Assembly: GCF_020819595.1 (NCBI RefSeq) | Contig: NZ_JAJHNP010000009.1 | Location: forward strand, 1 to 64,000 | DNA length: 64,000 nt | Direction of reading: 5' to 3' | Source of the DNA: Streptomyces barringtoniae | GTDB lineage: Bacteria; Actinomycetota; Actinomycetes; Streptomycetales; Streptomycetaceae | Shown here: in pieces, positions 15,524-24,352 of the stretch | Layout of the letters: the number at the start of each line of letters is the position of its first letter | Numbering within the stretch: position 1 is the first letter of the stretch | Position numbers and translations under genes: made by a program | The notes under the pieces: model-generated | What the model saw: the letters and a program-made list of their open reading frames with translations, nothing else | Databases searched by the model: none | What the model was told of the DNA's origin: nothing

Positions 15524-15681
15524 CCACGATCAGTGTCCGCAGGGAAGCCGATGGCGGCCTGCTGCGGCCACAGCAGGCCGAAGGAGCGGCGGTGGGCAGG
15601 CCCGGGGTGAGCAGGGACCAGCCGACGATGTACTTGCCCGGGGAGACCGGCAGGTCCGCTCCGGTGTGCCGCGGCGGTCGG

Positions 15682-17007
15682 CTACAGGCCCACGTCCCGG
15701 CCCCGGATGTCCTCCAGGGACTCGCGGCGGACCAGGAGGCGGGCGAGGCCGTCGCGTACGGCGACCACGGGCGGGCGGCCGACCAGGTTGTAGCCGGAGG
15801 CCATGGACAGGTGATAGGCACCGGCCACCGGGACGGCGAGCAGGTCACCGGGACGGGTGTCGGCGGGCAGTTCGACGTCGGCGGCCAGGACGTCCCCCGC
15901 CTCGCAGTGCCGGCCCACCACGGTGACCCGGGCGCGCTCCGCCGAACCGGGGCGGCCGATCAGGCGCGGTGCGTACCGGACGCCGTACAGGGCCGGTCGC
16001 GGGTTGTCGCTCATGCCGCCGTCGACCGCCACGAAGACGTGGCCGCCCGTGTGTTTCACGGACAGTACGCGGTACAGCGCGATCCCGGCGGGGCCCGCGA
16101 TCGCCCGGCCGGGCTCGATGATCAGGCGCGGGAGGGGGAGTCCGGCCGTGGCGCAGGAGTCGGCGAGTTCGGCGCGGACCTTGCGGGCCAGTGCGGTGAG
16201 GTCGAGAGCCGCCTCGCCGGGGCGGTAGGCGATGCCGTGGCCGCCGCCGAGGTCGAGTTCGGGCAGGACCAGGCCGTGCTGCTCGTACAGGCGGGCCATC
16301 AGCCCGACCATGCGGCGTACGGCGACGAGGTACGGCTTGACGCTGGTGATCTGCGAGCCCAGGTGGCAGTGCAGGCCGGTGAGTTCGAGCTGTGGCTGGT
16401 CGAGTATGCGGGCGATGGCGTACTGGGCGTGGCCGTCGGCGATGGACAGGCCGAACTTCTGGTCGTCGGTGCCGGTGCGGATCTTCTCGTGGCCGCCCGC
16501 GCTGATCCCGGGCACGACACGGACCATGACCCTCTGGTGGCCGTCCGGCCCGACGGCGGCGGCGAGCCGCGCGATCTCGGCGGGGCTGTCGATGACGACC
16601 CGGCCCACGCCGAGGCGCAGGGCGGCGTCCAGGTCGTGCGGGGACTTGGCGTTGCCGTGCAGCACGATGCGCTCGGGCGGAAAGCCGGTGGTGACGGCGA
16701 GTTCGAGTTCACCGGCGGAGCAGACGTCCAGGCCGAGGCCCTCCTCGGCCGTCCAGTGGGCCATGGCCCGGCACAGGAACGCCTTCGCCGCGTACAGGAC
16801 TTCGGCGTCCGGGAAGGCGTCCCGGTAGGTACGGCAGCGGTCGCGGACCTCGGCCTCGTCCAGGACGTAGACGGGGGTGCCGAAGCGGCCGGCGACCTCG
16901 GCGAGCGGTACGCCGCCCACGGTGAGGTCGCCGCGGACCGGTTCGGCGGCGGAGGCGGGCCACACCAACAGGTCGGCGGCGGTGGCGGGTTCGTGGACCG
17001 TGGTCAT
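15682..17007 (-). CDS. lysA: diaminopimelate decarboxylase family enzyme
   Basis: Fold-type III PLP decarboxylase of 441 residues. Hallmarks are LYAAKAFLC with the PLP lysine, DVCSAGELELA, LHGNAKSP, GLHCHLGSQI, LDLGGGHGIAY, IEPGRAIAG and the C-terminal GRHCEAGDVL and GAYHLSMASGYN. This pattern fits meso-diaminopimelate decarboxylase, which makes lysine in the cytoplasm. The aspartate-pathway genes asd and lysC lie far away at 49-51 kb. Streptomyces often carry more than one copy, so it may be a paralogue with a specialised role. It follows a SAV_915-like gene by 15 nt, suggesting an operon. Paired CGTCAR half-sites lie upstream of that gene, raising the possibility of osmotic or potassium control. 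Confidence 0.88.
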   Translation of the reverse strand: MTTVHEPATAADLLVWPASAAEPVRGDLTVGGVPLAEVAGRFGTPVYVLDEAEVRDRCRTYRDAFPDAEVLYAAKAFLCRAMAHWTAEEGLGLDVCSAGELELAVTTGFPPERIVLHGNAKSPHDLDAALRLGVGRVVIDSPAEIARLAAAVGPDGHQRVMVRVVPGISAGGHEKIRTGTDDQKFGLSIADGHAQYAIARILDQPQLELTGLHCHLGSQITSVKPYLVAVRRMVGLMARLYEQHGLVLPELDLGGGHGIAYRPGEAALDLTALARKVRAELADSCATAGLPLPRLIIEPGRAIAGPAGIALYRVLSVKHTGGHVFVAVDGGMSDNPRPALYGVRYAPRLIGRPGSAERARVTVVGRHCEAGDVLAADVELPADTRPGDLLAVPVAGAYHLSMASGYNLVGRPPVVAVRDGLARLLVRRESLEDIRGRDVGL

Positions 17008-17022
17008 CGTCGTCCTCCCCTC

Positions 17023-17349
17023 TCAGGCTGCGAAAACGGGTGCCGGGGCGGACACCGGCCCGGGAGCGGGCGCGGTGAACTGGGGGTCCACCGTGAGGTG
17101 GGTGACGCCCAGCGGGACGGTCAGGGCGCGCAGGGCCGGCTCGGCGAGGCGGATCCAGGCCTGGTCGGCGCCGAGGACGGCGGCCAGCCGCCGGGCGGAG
17201 GTGAAACCGACGGCCGTACGGTCGCCGAGCGGTGTGCGGAAGAGCCGGGCCGCACACCCGGCGGGACCCGGCCGGACCGGGACGTACAGGGGTCCGGCCG
17301 GGAACGGATCGGAGGGCTCGGGGTCTTCGCCGTAGCGGAGTTCTGCCAT
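17023..17349 (-). CDS. SAV_915-like conserved hypothetical protein
   Basis: Small protein of 108 residues, recognised as similar to the SAV_915 family found in Streptomyces and resembling SseB-type domains (GDRTAVGFTSARRLAAVLGADQAWIRLAEPALRAL). No signal peptide, membrane segment or catalytic motif is visible. The C-terminus is Pro/Ala-rich. The stop lies 15 nt before the decarboxylase start, so the two are probably co-transcribed. Function is unknown. Confidence 0.7.
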   Translation of the reverse strand: MAELRYGEDPEPSDPFPAGPLYVPVRPGPAGCAARLFRTPLGDRTAVGFTSARRLAAVLGADQAWIRLAEPALRALTVPLGVTHLTVDPQFTAPAPGPVSAPAPVFAA

Positions 17350-17461
17350 GGGGTGCCTCCCGGAAGGCAGTGAGCGAGGTTCTGGAAGCCCCGGACGCGG
17401 GGAGGCGGACCGGGGCGCGGTGTCGACGGTATGCCCGGTGCCGGGGGTACCGGGACGAGCC

Positions 17462-17510
17462 CTGACGTGACGCTGACGGCGATCCGGCGGGCCTTGACGG
17501 CATGCTGACG
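17462..17510 (-). promoter_or_regulatory. two paired half-sites, candidate KdpE boxes upstream of the SAV_915-lysA operon
   Basis: CTGACG at 17462 and 17473 form one pair with an 11-nt offset. TTGACG at 17494 and CTGACG at 17505 form a second. The pairs are 32 nt apart, exactly as upstream of kdp. On the coding strand of the minus-strand operon they read CGTCAR, 113 nt before its start. Confidence 0.5.
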
Positions 17511-17536
17511 CCGCAGGTGAACGAGCAGCGAAGGGC

Positions 17537-17553
17537 CGTCAGAAGGGTGTCAG
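17537..17553 (+). promoter_or_regulatory. paired half-site, candidate KdpE box upstream of usp
   Basis: CGTCAG (17537-17542) and TGTCAG (17548-17553) are offset by 11 nt, 71 nt upstream of the universal stress protein ATG, and read CGTCAR on the coding strand. The pair begins 32 nt after the last half-site of the divergent array at 17462-17510. Confidence 0.45.
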
Positions 17554-17623
17554 GAACAGGCGTACGCCCTGTTCGAGGGCTCCGGCGAGAGGTGTGATGG
17601 AGGGGATTTCCAAGGAGGAGCCC

Positions 17624-18190
17624 ATGTCCGAGTACCGCCCGCCTTCGGCCGCCCGGGTCGTGGTGGGAGTCAGCGGCTCACTGGGCGGAGCGACCGCCCT
17701 GGGCCGGGCCGCGTACGAGGCCGGGAGCCGGGGAGCCGAGCTCTGGCCGGTGCTGGCGTGGGAGCCGCCGGAGGGGGACGCCCTCGCCCGCAGGTTCCCG
17801 TCCTCGGCCCCCATGGCCGAGGAATGGGAACGGCTGGCGTGCGAGCGGCTCGTCAGAGCCCTGCGCGAGGTGTTCGGCAGCACGGACACCGGGCTGCCCG
17901 GGCAGGCGCTCGTCGTGCGGGGCGCCCCCGGACCGGCGCTGGTGCGGACCGCCGACCGGCACGACGACCTGCTCGTCGTCGGCGCCGGACAGCGGGGCCG
18001 GCTGCGCCGGGCACTGTGGCCGTCGGTCGGCCGCCACTGCCTGGCCCACGCCATGTGTCCCGTGCTCGCGGTCCCGCCGTCACCGCTGCAGGCGGAACTG
18101 GCGGCGGTACACCGGCGCAACGCCTGGGGGCTGCGGCTGAACACGGGGCATCTGGAGCGGGAGTTGCACATGGTGCCGCCGGAGTCCTGA
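17624..18190 (+). CDS. universal stress protein (UspA family)
   Basis: Protein of 188 residues with one Usp domain (VVVGVSGSLGGATALGRAAYEA at the start and DDLLVVGAGQRGRLRRALWPSVGRHCLAHAMCPVLAVP at the end). The final segment keeps the G-x2-G-x9-G-(S/T)-type ATP-loop layout, with S in PSVGRH. KdpD carries a related Usp domain and some stand-alone Usp proteins bind KdpD during osmotic stress. Being next to kdpD, this is a plausible accessory to potassium sensing. The ATG at 17624 has AAGGAGGAG just upstream; an ATG ten codons earlier is less likely. It is monocistronic with a hairpin at its end. Confidence 0.88.
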   Translation: MSEYRPPSAARVVVGVSGSLGGATALGRAAYEAGSRGAELWPVLAWEPPEGDALARRFPSSAPMAEEWERLACERLVRALREVFGSTDTGLPGQALVVRGAPGPALVRTADRHDDLLVVGAGQRGRLRRALWPSVGRHCLAHAMCPVLAVPPSPLQAELAAVHRRNAWGLRLNTGHLERELHMVPPES

Positions 18191-18195
18191 GGACG

Positions 18196-18237
18196 TCGGG
18201 GGGCTGCGCAGCCGGCCGAACACGGCAAGCCCCCCGA
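18196..18237. terminator. hairpin terminator between convergent usp and kdpD
   Basis: TCGGGGGGCT (18196-18205) pairs with AGCCCCCCGA (18228-18237) around a 22-nt loop. Confidence 0.65.
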
Positions 18238-18245
18238 ACCTGAGG

Positions 18246-20768
18246 TCAGGTCATGGCCACAGGCAGGCGATCCGGCGCCGTCGGCACGGCGAGCACCATC
18301 GTGAGCCCGCCACCCGGCGTGTCCTCGGCGGCCAGTGCTCCGCCGACCGCCTCCGCGAAGCCCCGGGCGACGGCGAGGCCGAGCCCGACGCCGACCCCGC
18401 GCGGAGCGTCCCCGTACCGCTGGAAGGGTTCGAAGATGCGGTCCTTGGCCTCGTCCGGAACACCCGGCCCGCGGTCCACGACCCGCACCTCGACCCGGTC
18501 GGCGAGGGCGCTCGCGGAGACCAGGACCCGCTGCCCCGGCGGGCTGTACTTGACGGCGTTCTCCACGACGTTGGCGACCGCCCGCTCCAGCAGGCCCCGG
18601 TCGACGTACACCATCGGCAGCGACTCGGGGATGTCCAGTTCCACGCTGTCCTCGGGCACCCCGCCGAGCGCCATGGGCACGACCTCGTCGAGGTCGGTCT
18701 CGCGGATGATGGGCACCACCGTGCCGGTCTGCAGGCGGGACATGTCGAGCAGGTTGCCGACCAGGTGGTCGAGCCTGTCCGCGCCCTCCTCGATGGCCTG
18801 CAGCAGCTCCGCCCGGTCCTGCGCGGACCACTCGACGTCGTCCGACCTGAGCGAGGTCACCGCGGCCTTGATGCCGGCCAGCGGGGTGCGCAGGTCGTGG
18901 CTCACGGCGGCCAGCAGGGCGGTGCGGATGCGGTTGCCCTCGGCCAGTTCCTTCGCCCGGCCGGCCTCGCTCTGCAGCCGCTGCCGGTCCAGCACGACGG
19001 CGGCCTGCGCGGCGAACGCGGCCAGCACCCGGCGGTCGGCGGCGGGCAGCACCCGGCCGCGCAGGGACAGCGCCATGTGGTCGCCGACGGGCACGTCGAC
19101 GTCCGCGTCCTCCGGGATCTCCGCCGGCCTCGGCCCCACGCTGCCGGCGCAGGTCCAGGGAGCGGTCTCGCCGGTGCGCTCCAGCAGGGCCACCGACTCC
19201 ATGCCGAAGGTCTCGCGGACGCGTTCCAGCAGCGCCTCCAGAGTGGTCTCGCCGCGCAGGACGTTGCCCGCGAGGAAGGAGAGGATCTCCGACTCGGCGC
19301 GCAGCCGGGCGGCCTGGTGGGTGCGCCGGGCGGCGAGGTCCACCACCGAGGCCACGGACACGGCGACCCCGACGAAGATCGCGATGGCGACGATGTTCTT
19401 CGGGTCGGCGATCGTCAGGGTGTGGACGGGCGGGGTGAAGTACCAGTTGAGCAACAGGGAGCCGACCACCGCGGAGGCCAGCGCCGGGAAGAGCCCGCCG
19501 AGCAGGGCCGCCGCCACCGTCAGGGTGAGGAACAGCAGCATGTCGTTGGCGAGGCCGACGTCCGGGGTGGTGCTGGTGAGGAGCCAGGTGAGCAGGGCGG
19601 GGCCCAGCACGCCCACGGCCCAGCCCCAGATCACCCGGGAGCGGCCGAGGCGGGCGCCGCGCGCCACCGGCAGTCCGCGGCCCTTGCCCGCCTCGTCGTG
19701 CGTGATGAGGTGGACGTCGAGGTCGGGACCGGACTCGCGGGCGACCGTGGCACCGACGCCCGGCCCGAAGACGTACTGCCAGCTGCGGCGGCGGGAGACG
19801 CCCAGGACGATCTGGGTGGCGTTCACGCCCCGCGCGAAGTCGAGCAGGGCGGCCGGTATGTCGTCGCCGACGACGTGGTGGAAGGTGCCGCCCAGGTCCT
19901 CCACGAGGGTGCGCTGGTCGGCGAGTTCCTTCGGGGAGGCCGAGGTCAGTCCGTCGCTGCGGGAGATGTAGACGGCCAGCACCTCGCCGCCGGCGCCCTT
20001 CTCCGCCAGGCGCGCGGCACGCCGTATCAGGGTCCGGCCCTCCGGTCCGCCGGTCAGGCCGACCACGATCCGCTCCCGCGAGCCCCAGATGGCCGACACC
20101 CGGTGCTCGCGCCGGTACTCGTTCAGGTACTCGTCGACCCGGTCCGCCACCCACAGCAGCGCCAGCTCGCGCAGGGCGGTCAGGTTGCCGGGGCGGAAGT
20201 AGTTGGACAGGGCCGCGTCGACCTTGTCCGGCTGGTAGATGTTGCCGTGCGCCATGCGGCGGCGCAGGGCCTGCGGGGACATGTCGACCAGCTCGATCTG
20301 GTCCGCGCGGCGTACGACCTCGTCCGGGACGGTCTCCTGCTGCCGCACCCCGGTGATCGACTCGACCACGTCGCCGAGCGACTCCAGGTGCTGGATGTTG
20401 ACGGTCGAGATCACGTCGATCCCGGCGGCGAGCAGTTCCTCGACGTCCTGCCAGCGCTTGGCGTTGCGCGAGCCGGGGATGTTGGTGTGGGGCAGTTCGT
20501 CGACGAGCGCCACCTGGGGGCGGCGCACGAGGACGGCGTCCACGTCCATCTCGGTGAAGACGCTGCCCCGGTAGGTGAGTTCCCGGCGCGGCACCTGTTC
20601 CAGGCCGTGCAGCATCACCTCGGTGCGCGGCCGGTGATGGTGTTCCACGAACGCGACCACGCAGTCGGTGCCCCGCTCGATACGGCGGTGTGCCTCGGAC
20701 AGCATCGCGTAGGTCTTGCCGACGCCGGGTGCCGCGCCGAGGTAGATCCGGAGCCTGCCACGTGCCAT
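18246..20768 (-). CDS. kdpD: potassium-sensing histidine kinase KdpD
   Basis: Membrane sensor kinase of 840 residues controlling Kdp expression. The N-terminal KdpD domain carries a Walker-type GAAPGVGKTY at residues 11-20 and the family signature LPHTNIPGSRNAKRWQDVEELL. A Usp-like domain follows near residues 250-365, then four closely spaced transmembrane segments (DUF4118) around 390-490. A GAF-like region and the kinase core complete it, with H624 in VSHDLRTPLAG, NVVENAVKYSPPG, DRGPGVP and GVGLGLAVARG. It overlaps nothing but follows the kdpE stop by 1 nt, so it is the last gene of the minus-strand kdp region. It detects low potassium or osmotic upshift and phosphorylates KdpE. Confidence 0.96.
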   Translation of the reverse strand: MARGRLRIYLGAAPGVGKTYAMLSEAHRRIERGTDCVVAFVEHHHRPRTEVMLHGLEQVPRRELTYRGSVFTEMDVDAVLVRRPQVALVDELPHTNIPGSRNAKRWQDVEELLAAGIDVISTVNIQHLESLGDVVESITGVRQQETVPDEVVRRADQIELVDMSPQALRRRMAHGNIYQPDKVDAALSNYFRPGNLTALRELALLWVADRVDEYLNEYRREHRVSAIWGSRERIVVGLTGGPEGRTLIRRAARLAEKGAGGEVLAVYISRSDGLTSASPKELADQRTLVEDLGGTFHHVVGDDIPAALLDFARGVNATQIVLGVSRRRSWQYVFGPGVGATVARESGPDLDVHLITHDEAGKGRGLPVARGARLGRSRVIWGWAVGVLGPALLTWLLTSTTPDVGLANDMLLFLTLTVAAALLGGLFPALASAVVGSLLLNWYFTPPVHTLTIADPKNIVAIAIFVGVAVSVASVVDLAARRTHQAARLRAESEILSFLAGNVLRGETTLEALLERVRETFGMESVALLERTGETAPWTCAGSVGPRPAEIPEDADVDVPVGDHMALSLRGRVLPAADRRVLAAFAAQAAVVLDRQRLQSEAGRAKELAEGNRIRTALLAAVSHDLRTPLAGIKAAVTSLRSDDVEWSAQDRAELLQAIEEGADRLDHLVGNLLDMSRLQTGTVVPIIRETDLDEVVPMALGGVPEDSVELDIPESLPMVYVDRGLLERAVANVVENAVKYSPPGQRVLVSASALADRVEVRVVDRGPGVPDEAKDRIFEPFQRYGDAPRGVGVGLGLAVARGFAEAVGGALAAEDTPGGGLTMVLAVPTAPDRLPVAMT

Positions 20769-20769
20769 G

Positions 20770-21453
20770 TCATCCCTCGAAGCGGTAGCCCATGCCGGGC
20801 TCGGTGATCAGATAGCGGGGCTGGGAGGGGTCCGACTCCAGCTTGCGGCGCAGCTGGGCCATGTAGACCCGCAGATAGTTGGTCTTGTTGCTCTGCGAGA
20901 CGCCCCAGACCTCCTGGAGCAGCTGTTTCTGGGTGATCAGCCGGCCCGGGTTGGTGACCAGGATCTCCAGCAGGTGCCACTCGGTCGGGGTCAGCCGGAC
21001 CTCCCGCCCGTTCCGTACGGCCTTCTTGGCGAGCAGGTCCAGGGTGAAGTGCTCGGTCTCGACGAGTGTGGTCTCGGGGACCAGCGGGGTGTCCTCGGTG
21101 CGGCGGACGGCGGCCCGCAGCCGGGCGAGCAGCTCGTCCATGCTGAACGGCTTGGTGATGTAGTCGTCGGCGCCGGCGTCGAGCGCGGCCACCTTCTCGT
21201 CGGAGGCCTGCCGGGCGGACAGCACCAGGACCGGAACGCGGCTCCAGCCCCGCAGGCCCTTGATGATGTCGACGCCGTCCATGTCGGGCAGGCCGAGGTC
21301 CAGCAGCACCACGTCGGGCTGACGCGAGGCGGCGAGCCGGAGGGCCGTGGCGCCGTCGGGGGCGGCGTCCACGCCGTAGTGACGTGCCTGCAAGTTGATG
21401 ACGAGGGCCCGTACCAGCTGCGGGTCGTCCTCCACCACGAGCACCCTGGTCAT
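20770..21453 (-). CDS. kdpE: response regulator KdpE
   Basis: OmpR/PhoB-family response regulator of 227 residues, partner of KdpD. The receiver domain has the acidic pair EDD near residue 8, the phospho-aspartate in VVLLDLGLPDMDG near residue 52 and the lysine in YITKPF. The C-terminal winged helix includes LTPTEWHLLEILVTNPGRLITQ and NYLRVYMAQLRRKLE. The stop is separated from the kdpD start by one base, indicating coupling. It lies downstream of kdpC, separated by a 77-nt gap with a strong hairpin, so kdpED may be transcribed at a lower level than kdpFABC. OmpR-family proteins typically bind direct half-sites 11 nt apart, which is the spacing of the recurrent motif in this island. Confidence 0.96.
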   Translation of the reverse strand: MTRVLVVEDDPQLVRALVINLQARHYGVDAAPDGATALRLAASRQPDVVLLDLGLPDMDGVDIIKGLRGWSRVPVLVLSARQASDEKVAALDAGADDYITKPFSMDELLARLRAAVRRTEDTPLVPETTLVETEHFTLDLLAKKAVRNGREVRLTPTEWHLLEILVTNPGRLITQKQLLQEVWGVSQSNKTNYLRVYMAQLRRKLESDPSQPRYLITEPGMGYRFEG

Positions 21454-21479
21454 GGGTGTGTGTCTCCTGTCATGCCCGC

Positions 21480-21509
21480 GGGAGCCGGCGCCCTCGGGCG
21501 CCGGCTCCC
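21480..21509 (-). terminator. hairpin between kdpC and kdpE
   Basis: A perfect 14-bp stem (GGGAGCCGGCGCCC at 21480-21493 with GGGCGCCGGCTCCC at 21496-21509) and 2-nt loop lie in the kdpC-kdpE gap. It probably attenuates read-through into kdpED. Confidence 0.7.
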
Positions 21510-21530
21510 GTCGCGAATCGCGTAAGGCGG

Positions 21531-22199
21531 TCACTTCTTCGCCACGAGGTCCTTGAGCGCGATGTTGAGCTCCAGGACGTTCACCCGCGGCTCGCCGATG
21601 AAGCCGAGGGTGCGGCCGGTGGTGTGGTCCTTGACCAGCTTCTCGACCCGGTCGACCGGCAGGCCGTTCTTCGCGGCGACGCGGTGGACCTGGAGTTCGG
21701 CGTACTCCGGGGAGATGGCCGGGTCCAGTCCGGAACCGGAGGAGGTGACGGCGTCGGCGGGGACGTCGGCCGGCTTCACGGTGTAGCCGGGGACCGAGTT
21801 GTCCTTGATCACGGCCGCCTTGGCGTCCCCGACCTGCTTGATCAGCACCTTGCTGTCGGCGGACAGGTTGGTGGCACCCGACAGGATCAGCTTGTACCGC
21901 GTGTTGACGCTGTTCGCGCCGAGGCCGTTGGCCGGGCGGCCCTGGAACCACTTCAGGTCGGGGTCCGGGGTCTCCTGGCCCTTCTTCAGCGGCAGGTTGT
22001 ACGACTGCCCGATCAGCGACGAGCCGACCACCTTGCCGTCCGCCTTGATCTCGGAGCCGTTCGCCTTGTTGCCGAACAGCCCCTGGGCGATGCCGGTGAC
22101 GACCAGCGGGTAGATGACGCCCGTCACCAGGGTCAGCACGAGGAGAGCCCTGAGGCCCGCCCCGAGCAACCGGACGGTGTTGGTCACGGAGTTGTTCAT
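21531..22199 (-). CDS. kdpC: K+-transporting ATPase subunit C
   Basis: KdpC of 222 residues, the single-span subunit of the KdpFABC pump that stabilises KdpB and helps ATP binding. The N-terminal transmembrane helix is LRALLVLTLVTGVIYPLVVTGIAQ. The conserved extracytoplasmic region follows with LIGQSYNLP, WFQGRP, SGSGLDPAISPEYAELQVHRVA and RVNVLELNIAL. The start lies 2 nt beyond the kdpB stop, so it is part of the same polycistron. Length is slightly above the family average because of an insertion before SGSGLDP. Confidence 0.96.
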   Translation of the reverse strand: MNNSVTNTVRLLGAGLRALLVLTLVTGVIYPLVVTGIAQGLFGNKANGSEIKADGKVVGSSLIGQSYNLPLKKGQETPDPDLKWFQGRPANGLGANSVNTRYKLILSGATNLSADSKVLIKQVGDAKAAVIKDNSVPGYTVKPADVPADAVTSSGSGLDPAISPEYAELQVHRVAAKNGLPVDRVEKLVKDHTTGRTLGFIGEPRVNVLELNIALKDLVAKK

Positions 22200-22201
22200 G
22201 G

Positions 22202-24352
22202 CTATCGGCCGATTCCGGGAATGAGGGAGATGAGCATGTCGATGATCTTGATGCCGATGAAGGGCGCGACCAGGCCGCCGATGCCGTAGATCCCGAGGTT
22301 GCGCCGCAGCATCTTGTCGGCGCTCATCGGCCGGTAGCGCACGCCCTTCAGGGACAGCGGAACCAGGGCGATGATGATCAGCGCATTGAAGACGACGGCC
22401 GACAGGATCGCGGAGTCGGGCGAGGACAGGTGCATGATGTTCAGCTTGTCCAGGCCCGGGTAGACCGCCGCGAACAGCGCCGGGATGATCGCGAAGTACT
22501 TCGCGACGTCGTTGGCGATGGAGAACGTCGTCAGCGCACCCCGGGTGATCAGCAGCTGCTTGCCGATCTCCACGATCTCGATCAGCTTGGTCGGGTTGGA
22601 GTCGAGGTCGACCATGTTGCCGGCCTCCTTGGCGGCCGACGTACCGGTGTTCATCGCCACGCCGACGTCCGCCTGGGCCAGCGCCGGGGCGTCGTTGGTG
22701 CCGTCACCGGTCATCGCGACCAGCTTGCCGCCGGCCTGCTCCCGCTTGATGAGGGCCATCTTGTCCTCGGGAGTGGCCTCGGCGAGGAGGTCGTCGACGC
22801 CCGCCTCCTCGGCGATCGCCTTCGCGGTCAGCGGGTTGTCACCCGTGATCATGACGGTCTTGATGCCCATGCGGCGCAGTTCCTCGAACCGCTCCCGCAT
22901 GCCCTCCTTGACGACGTCCTTCAGGTGGATGACACCCAGGACGCGGGCGCCCTCGTCGTCGTGGACGGCGACCAGCAGCGGGGTGCCGCCTGCCTCGGAG
23001 ATGCGGTTGGCCATGCCGTCCGCGTCCTCGGCGACCGTGCCGCCCTGCTCCTCGACCCAGGCGATGACCGATGCGGTGGCGCCCTTGCGGATCTTCCGGC
23101 CGTCGACGTCCACACCCGACATGCGGGTCTGGGCGGTGAACTCGATCCACTCGGCGCCGGCCAGCTCGCCCTGGTGCCGCTCGCGCAGCCCGTACTTCTC
23201 CTTGGCGAGGACGACGATCGAGCGGCCCTCGGGCGTCTCGTCGGCCAGCGAGGACAGCTGGGCCGCGTCGGCGACCTCCGCCTCGGTGGTGCCCTTGACC
23301 GGCACGAACTCGGCGGCCTGGCGGTTGCCGAGGGTGATGGTGCCGGTCTTGTCCAGCAGCAGGGTGGAGACGTCACCGGCGGCCTCGACCGCACGCCCGG
23401 ACATGGCCAGCACATTGCGCTGCACCAGCCGGTCCATGCCCGCGATGCCGATCGCGGACAGCAGGGCGCCGATCGTGGTCGGGATCAGGCAGACCAGCAG
23501 GGCCACCAGCACCACCATCGTCAGGTGCTCGTGGCTGCCGACGTTCTTGAAGGCGAAGTCGGCGAACGGCGGCAGGGTCGCGACCGCCAGCAGGAAGACG
23601 ATGGTCAGCGAGGCGAGCAGGATGTTCAGCGCGATCTCGTTGGGCGTCTTCTGCCGGGCGGCGCCCTCGACCAGGTTGATCATCCGGTCGATGAAGGTCT
23701 CACCGGGCTTCGTCGTGATCTTGATGACGATCCGGTCGGACAGCACCTTCGTACCGCCCGTGACGGCGCTGCGGTCGCCGCCGGACTCACGGATCACCGG
23801 AGCGGACTCACCGGTGATCGCCGACTCGTCCACCGAGGCGACACCCTCGACGACGTCACCGTCACCGGGGATGACGTCCCCGGCCTCGCAGACCACCAGG
23901 TCGCCGATGGTCAGCGCGGTGCCGGGGACCTGCTCCTCGGAGCCGTCCGCGAGGAGCCGCCGGGCGACGGTGTCGGTCTTGGCCTTGCGCAGGGTGTCGG
24001 CCTGCGCCTTGCCGCGGCCCTCGGCCACGGCCTCCGCCAGGTTGGCGAAGATCACCGTCAGCCACAGCCAGGCGCTGATGGTCCAGCCGAACCAGTCACC
24101 CGGGTGCTGGAAGGAGAAGACCGTGGTCAGCACGGAGCCGATCCACACCACGAACATCACGGGGGACTTGACCATCACCCGCGGGTCGAGCTTGCGGCAG
24201 GCTTCCGGCAGGGACTTCAGCAGCTGCCTGGGCTCGAAGAGGCCCGCTCCGACACGGCCCTCGTCGGGCTTGTGCCCGGTCGGCGCGTCCTGGTGGGGCG
24301 CAAGGGTGGGAGTGGACATGGAGTCCTCTTGCTTCTTGATGTCGGTCGTCAT
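22202..24352 (-). CDS. kdpB: K+-transporting P-type ATPase subunit B
   Basis: Catalytic subunit of 716 residues of the high-affinity potassium pump. The phosphorylated aspartate is D334 in LLLDKTGTITLGN. Other P-type motifs are SAITGESAPV, KGATASV, MITGDNPLTAKAIAEE and GDGTNDAPALAQADVGVAMNTGT. Hydrophobic helices flank the A, P and N domains. The ATG at 24350-24352 overlaps the kdpA stop (ATGA) and has GAGGGG 8 nt upstream. An ATG 11 codons downstream (24319) would give a more usual length, so the true start is slightly uncertain. The N-terminal 45 residues are a polar extension. Confidence 0.97.
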   Translation of the reverse strand: MTTDIKKQEDSMSTPTLAPHQDAPTGHKPDEGRVGAGLFEPRQLLKSLPEACRKLDPRVMVKSPVMFVVWIGSVLTTVFSFQHPGDWFGWTISAWLWLTVIFANLAEAVAEGRGKAQADTLRKAKTDTVARRLLADGSEEQVPGTALTIGDLVVCEAGDVIPGDGDVVEGVASVDESAITGESAPVIRESGGDRSAVTGGTKVLSDRIVIKITTKPGETFIDRMINLVEGAARQKTPNEIALNILLASLTIVFLLAVATLPPFADFAFKNVGSHEHLTMVVLVALLVCLIPTTIGALLSAIGIAGMDRLVQRNVLAMSGRAVEAAGDVSTLLLDKTGTITLGNRQAAEFVPVKGTTEAEVADAAQLSSLADETPEGRSIVVLAKEKYGLRERHQGELAGAEWIEFTAQTRMSGVDVDGRKIRKGATASVIAWVEEQGGTVAEDADGMANRISEAGGTPLLVAVHDDEGARVLGVIHLKDVVKEGMRERFEELRRMGIKTVMITGDNPLTAKAIAEEAGVDDLLAEATPEDKMALIKREQAGGKLVAMTGDGTNDAPALAQADVGVAMNTGTSAAKEAGNMVDLDSNPTKLIEIVEIGKQLLITRGALTTFSIANDVAKYFAIIPALFAAVYPGLDKLNIMHLSSPDSAILSAVVFNALIIIALVPLSLKGVRYRPMSADKMLRRNLGIYGIGGLVAPFIGIKIIDMLISLIPGIGR

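Noticed and set aside
15524..15681. Peptide LPVSPGKYIVGWSLLTPGL in an alternative minus-strand frame after the decarboxylase gene
   Set aside because: It looks protein-like but has no start of its own, is short and matches no family I can name. It might be a decayed gene end, but the evidence is too thin to annotate.
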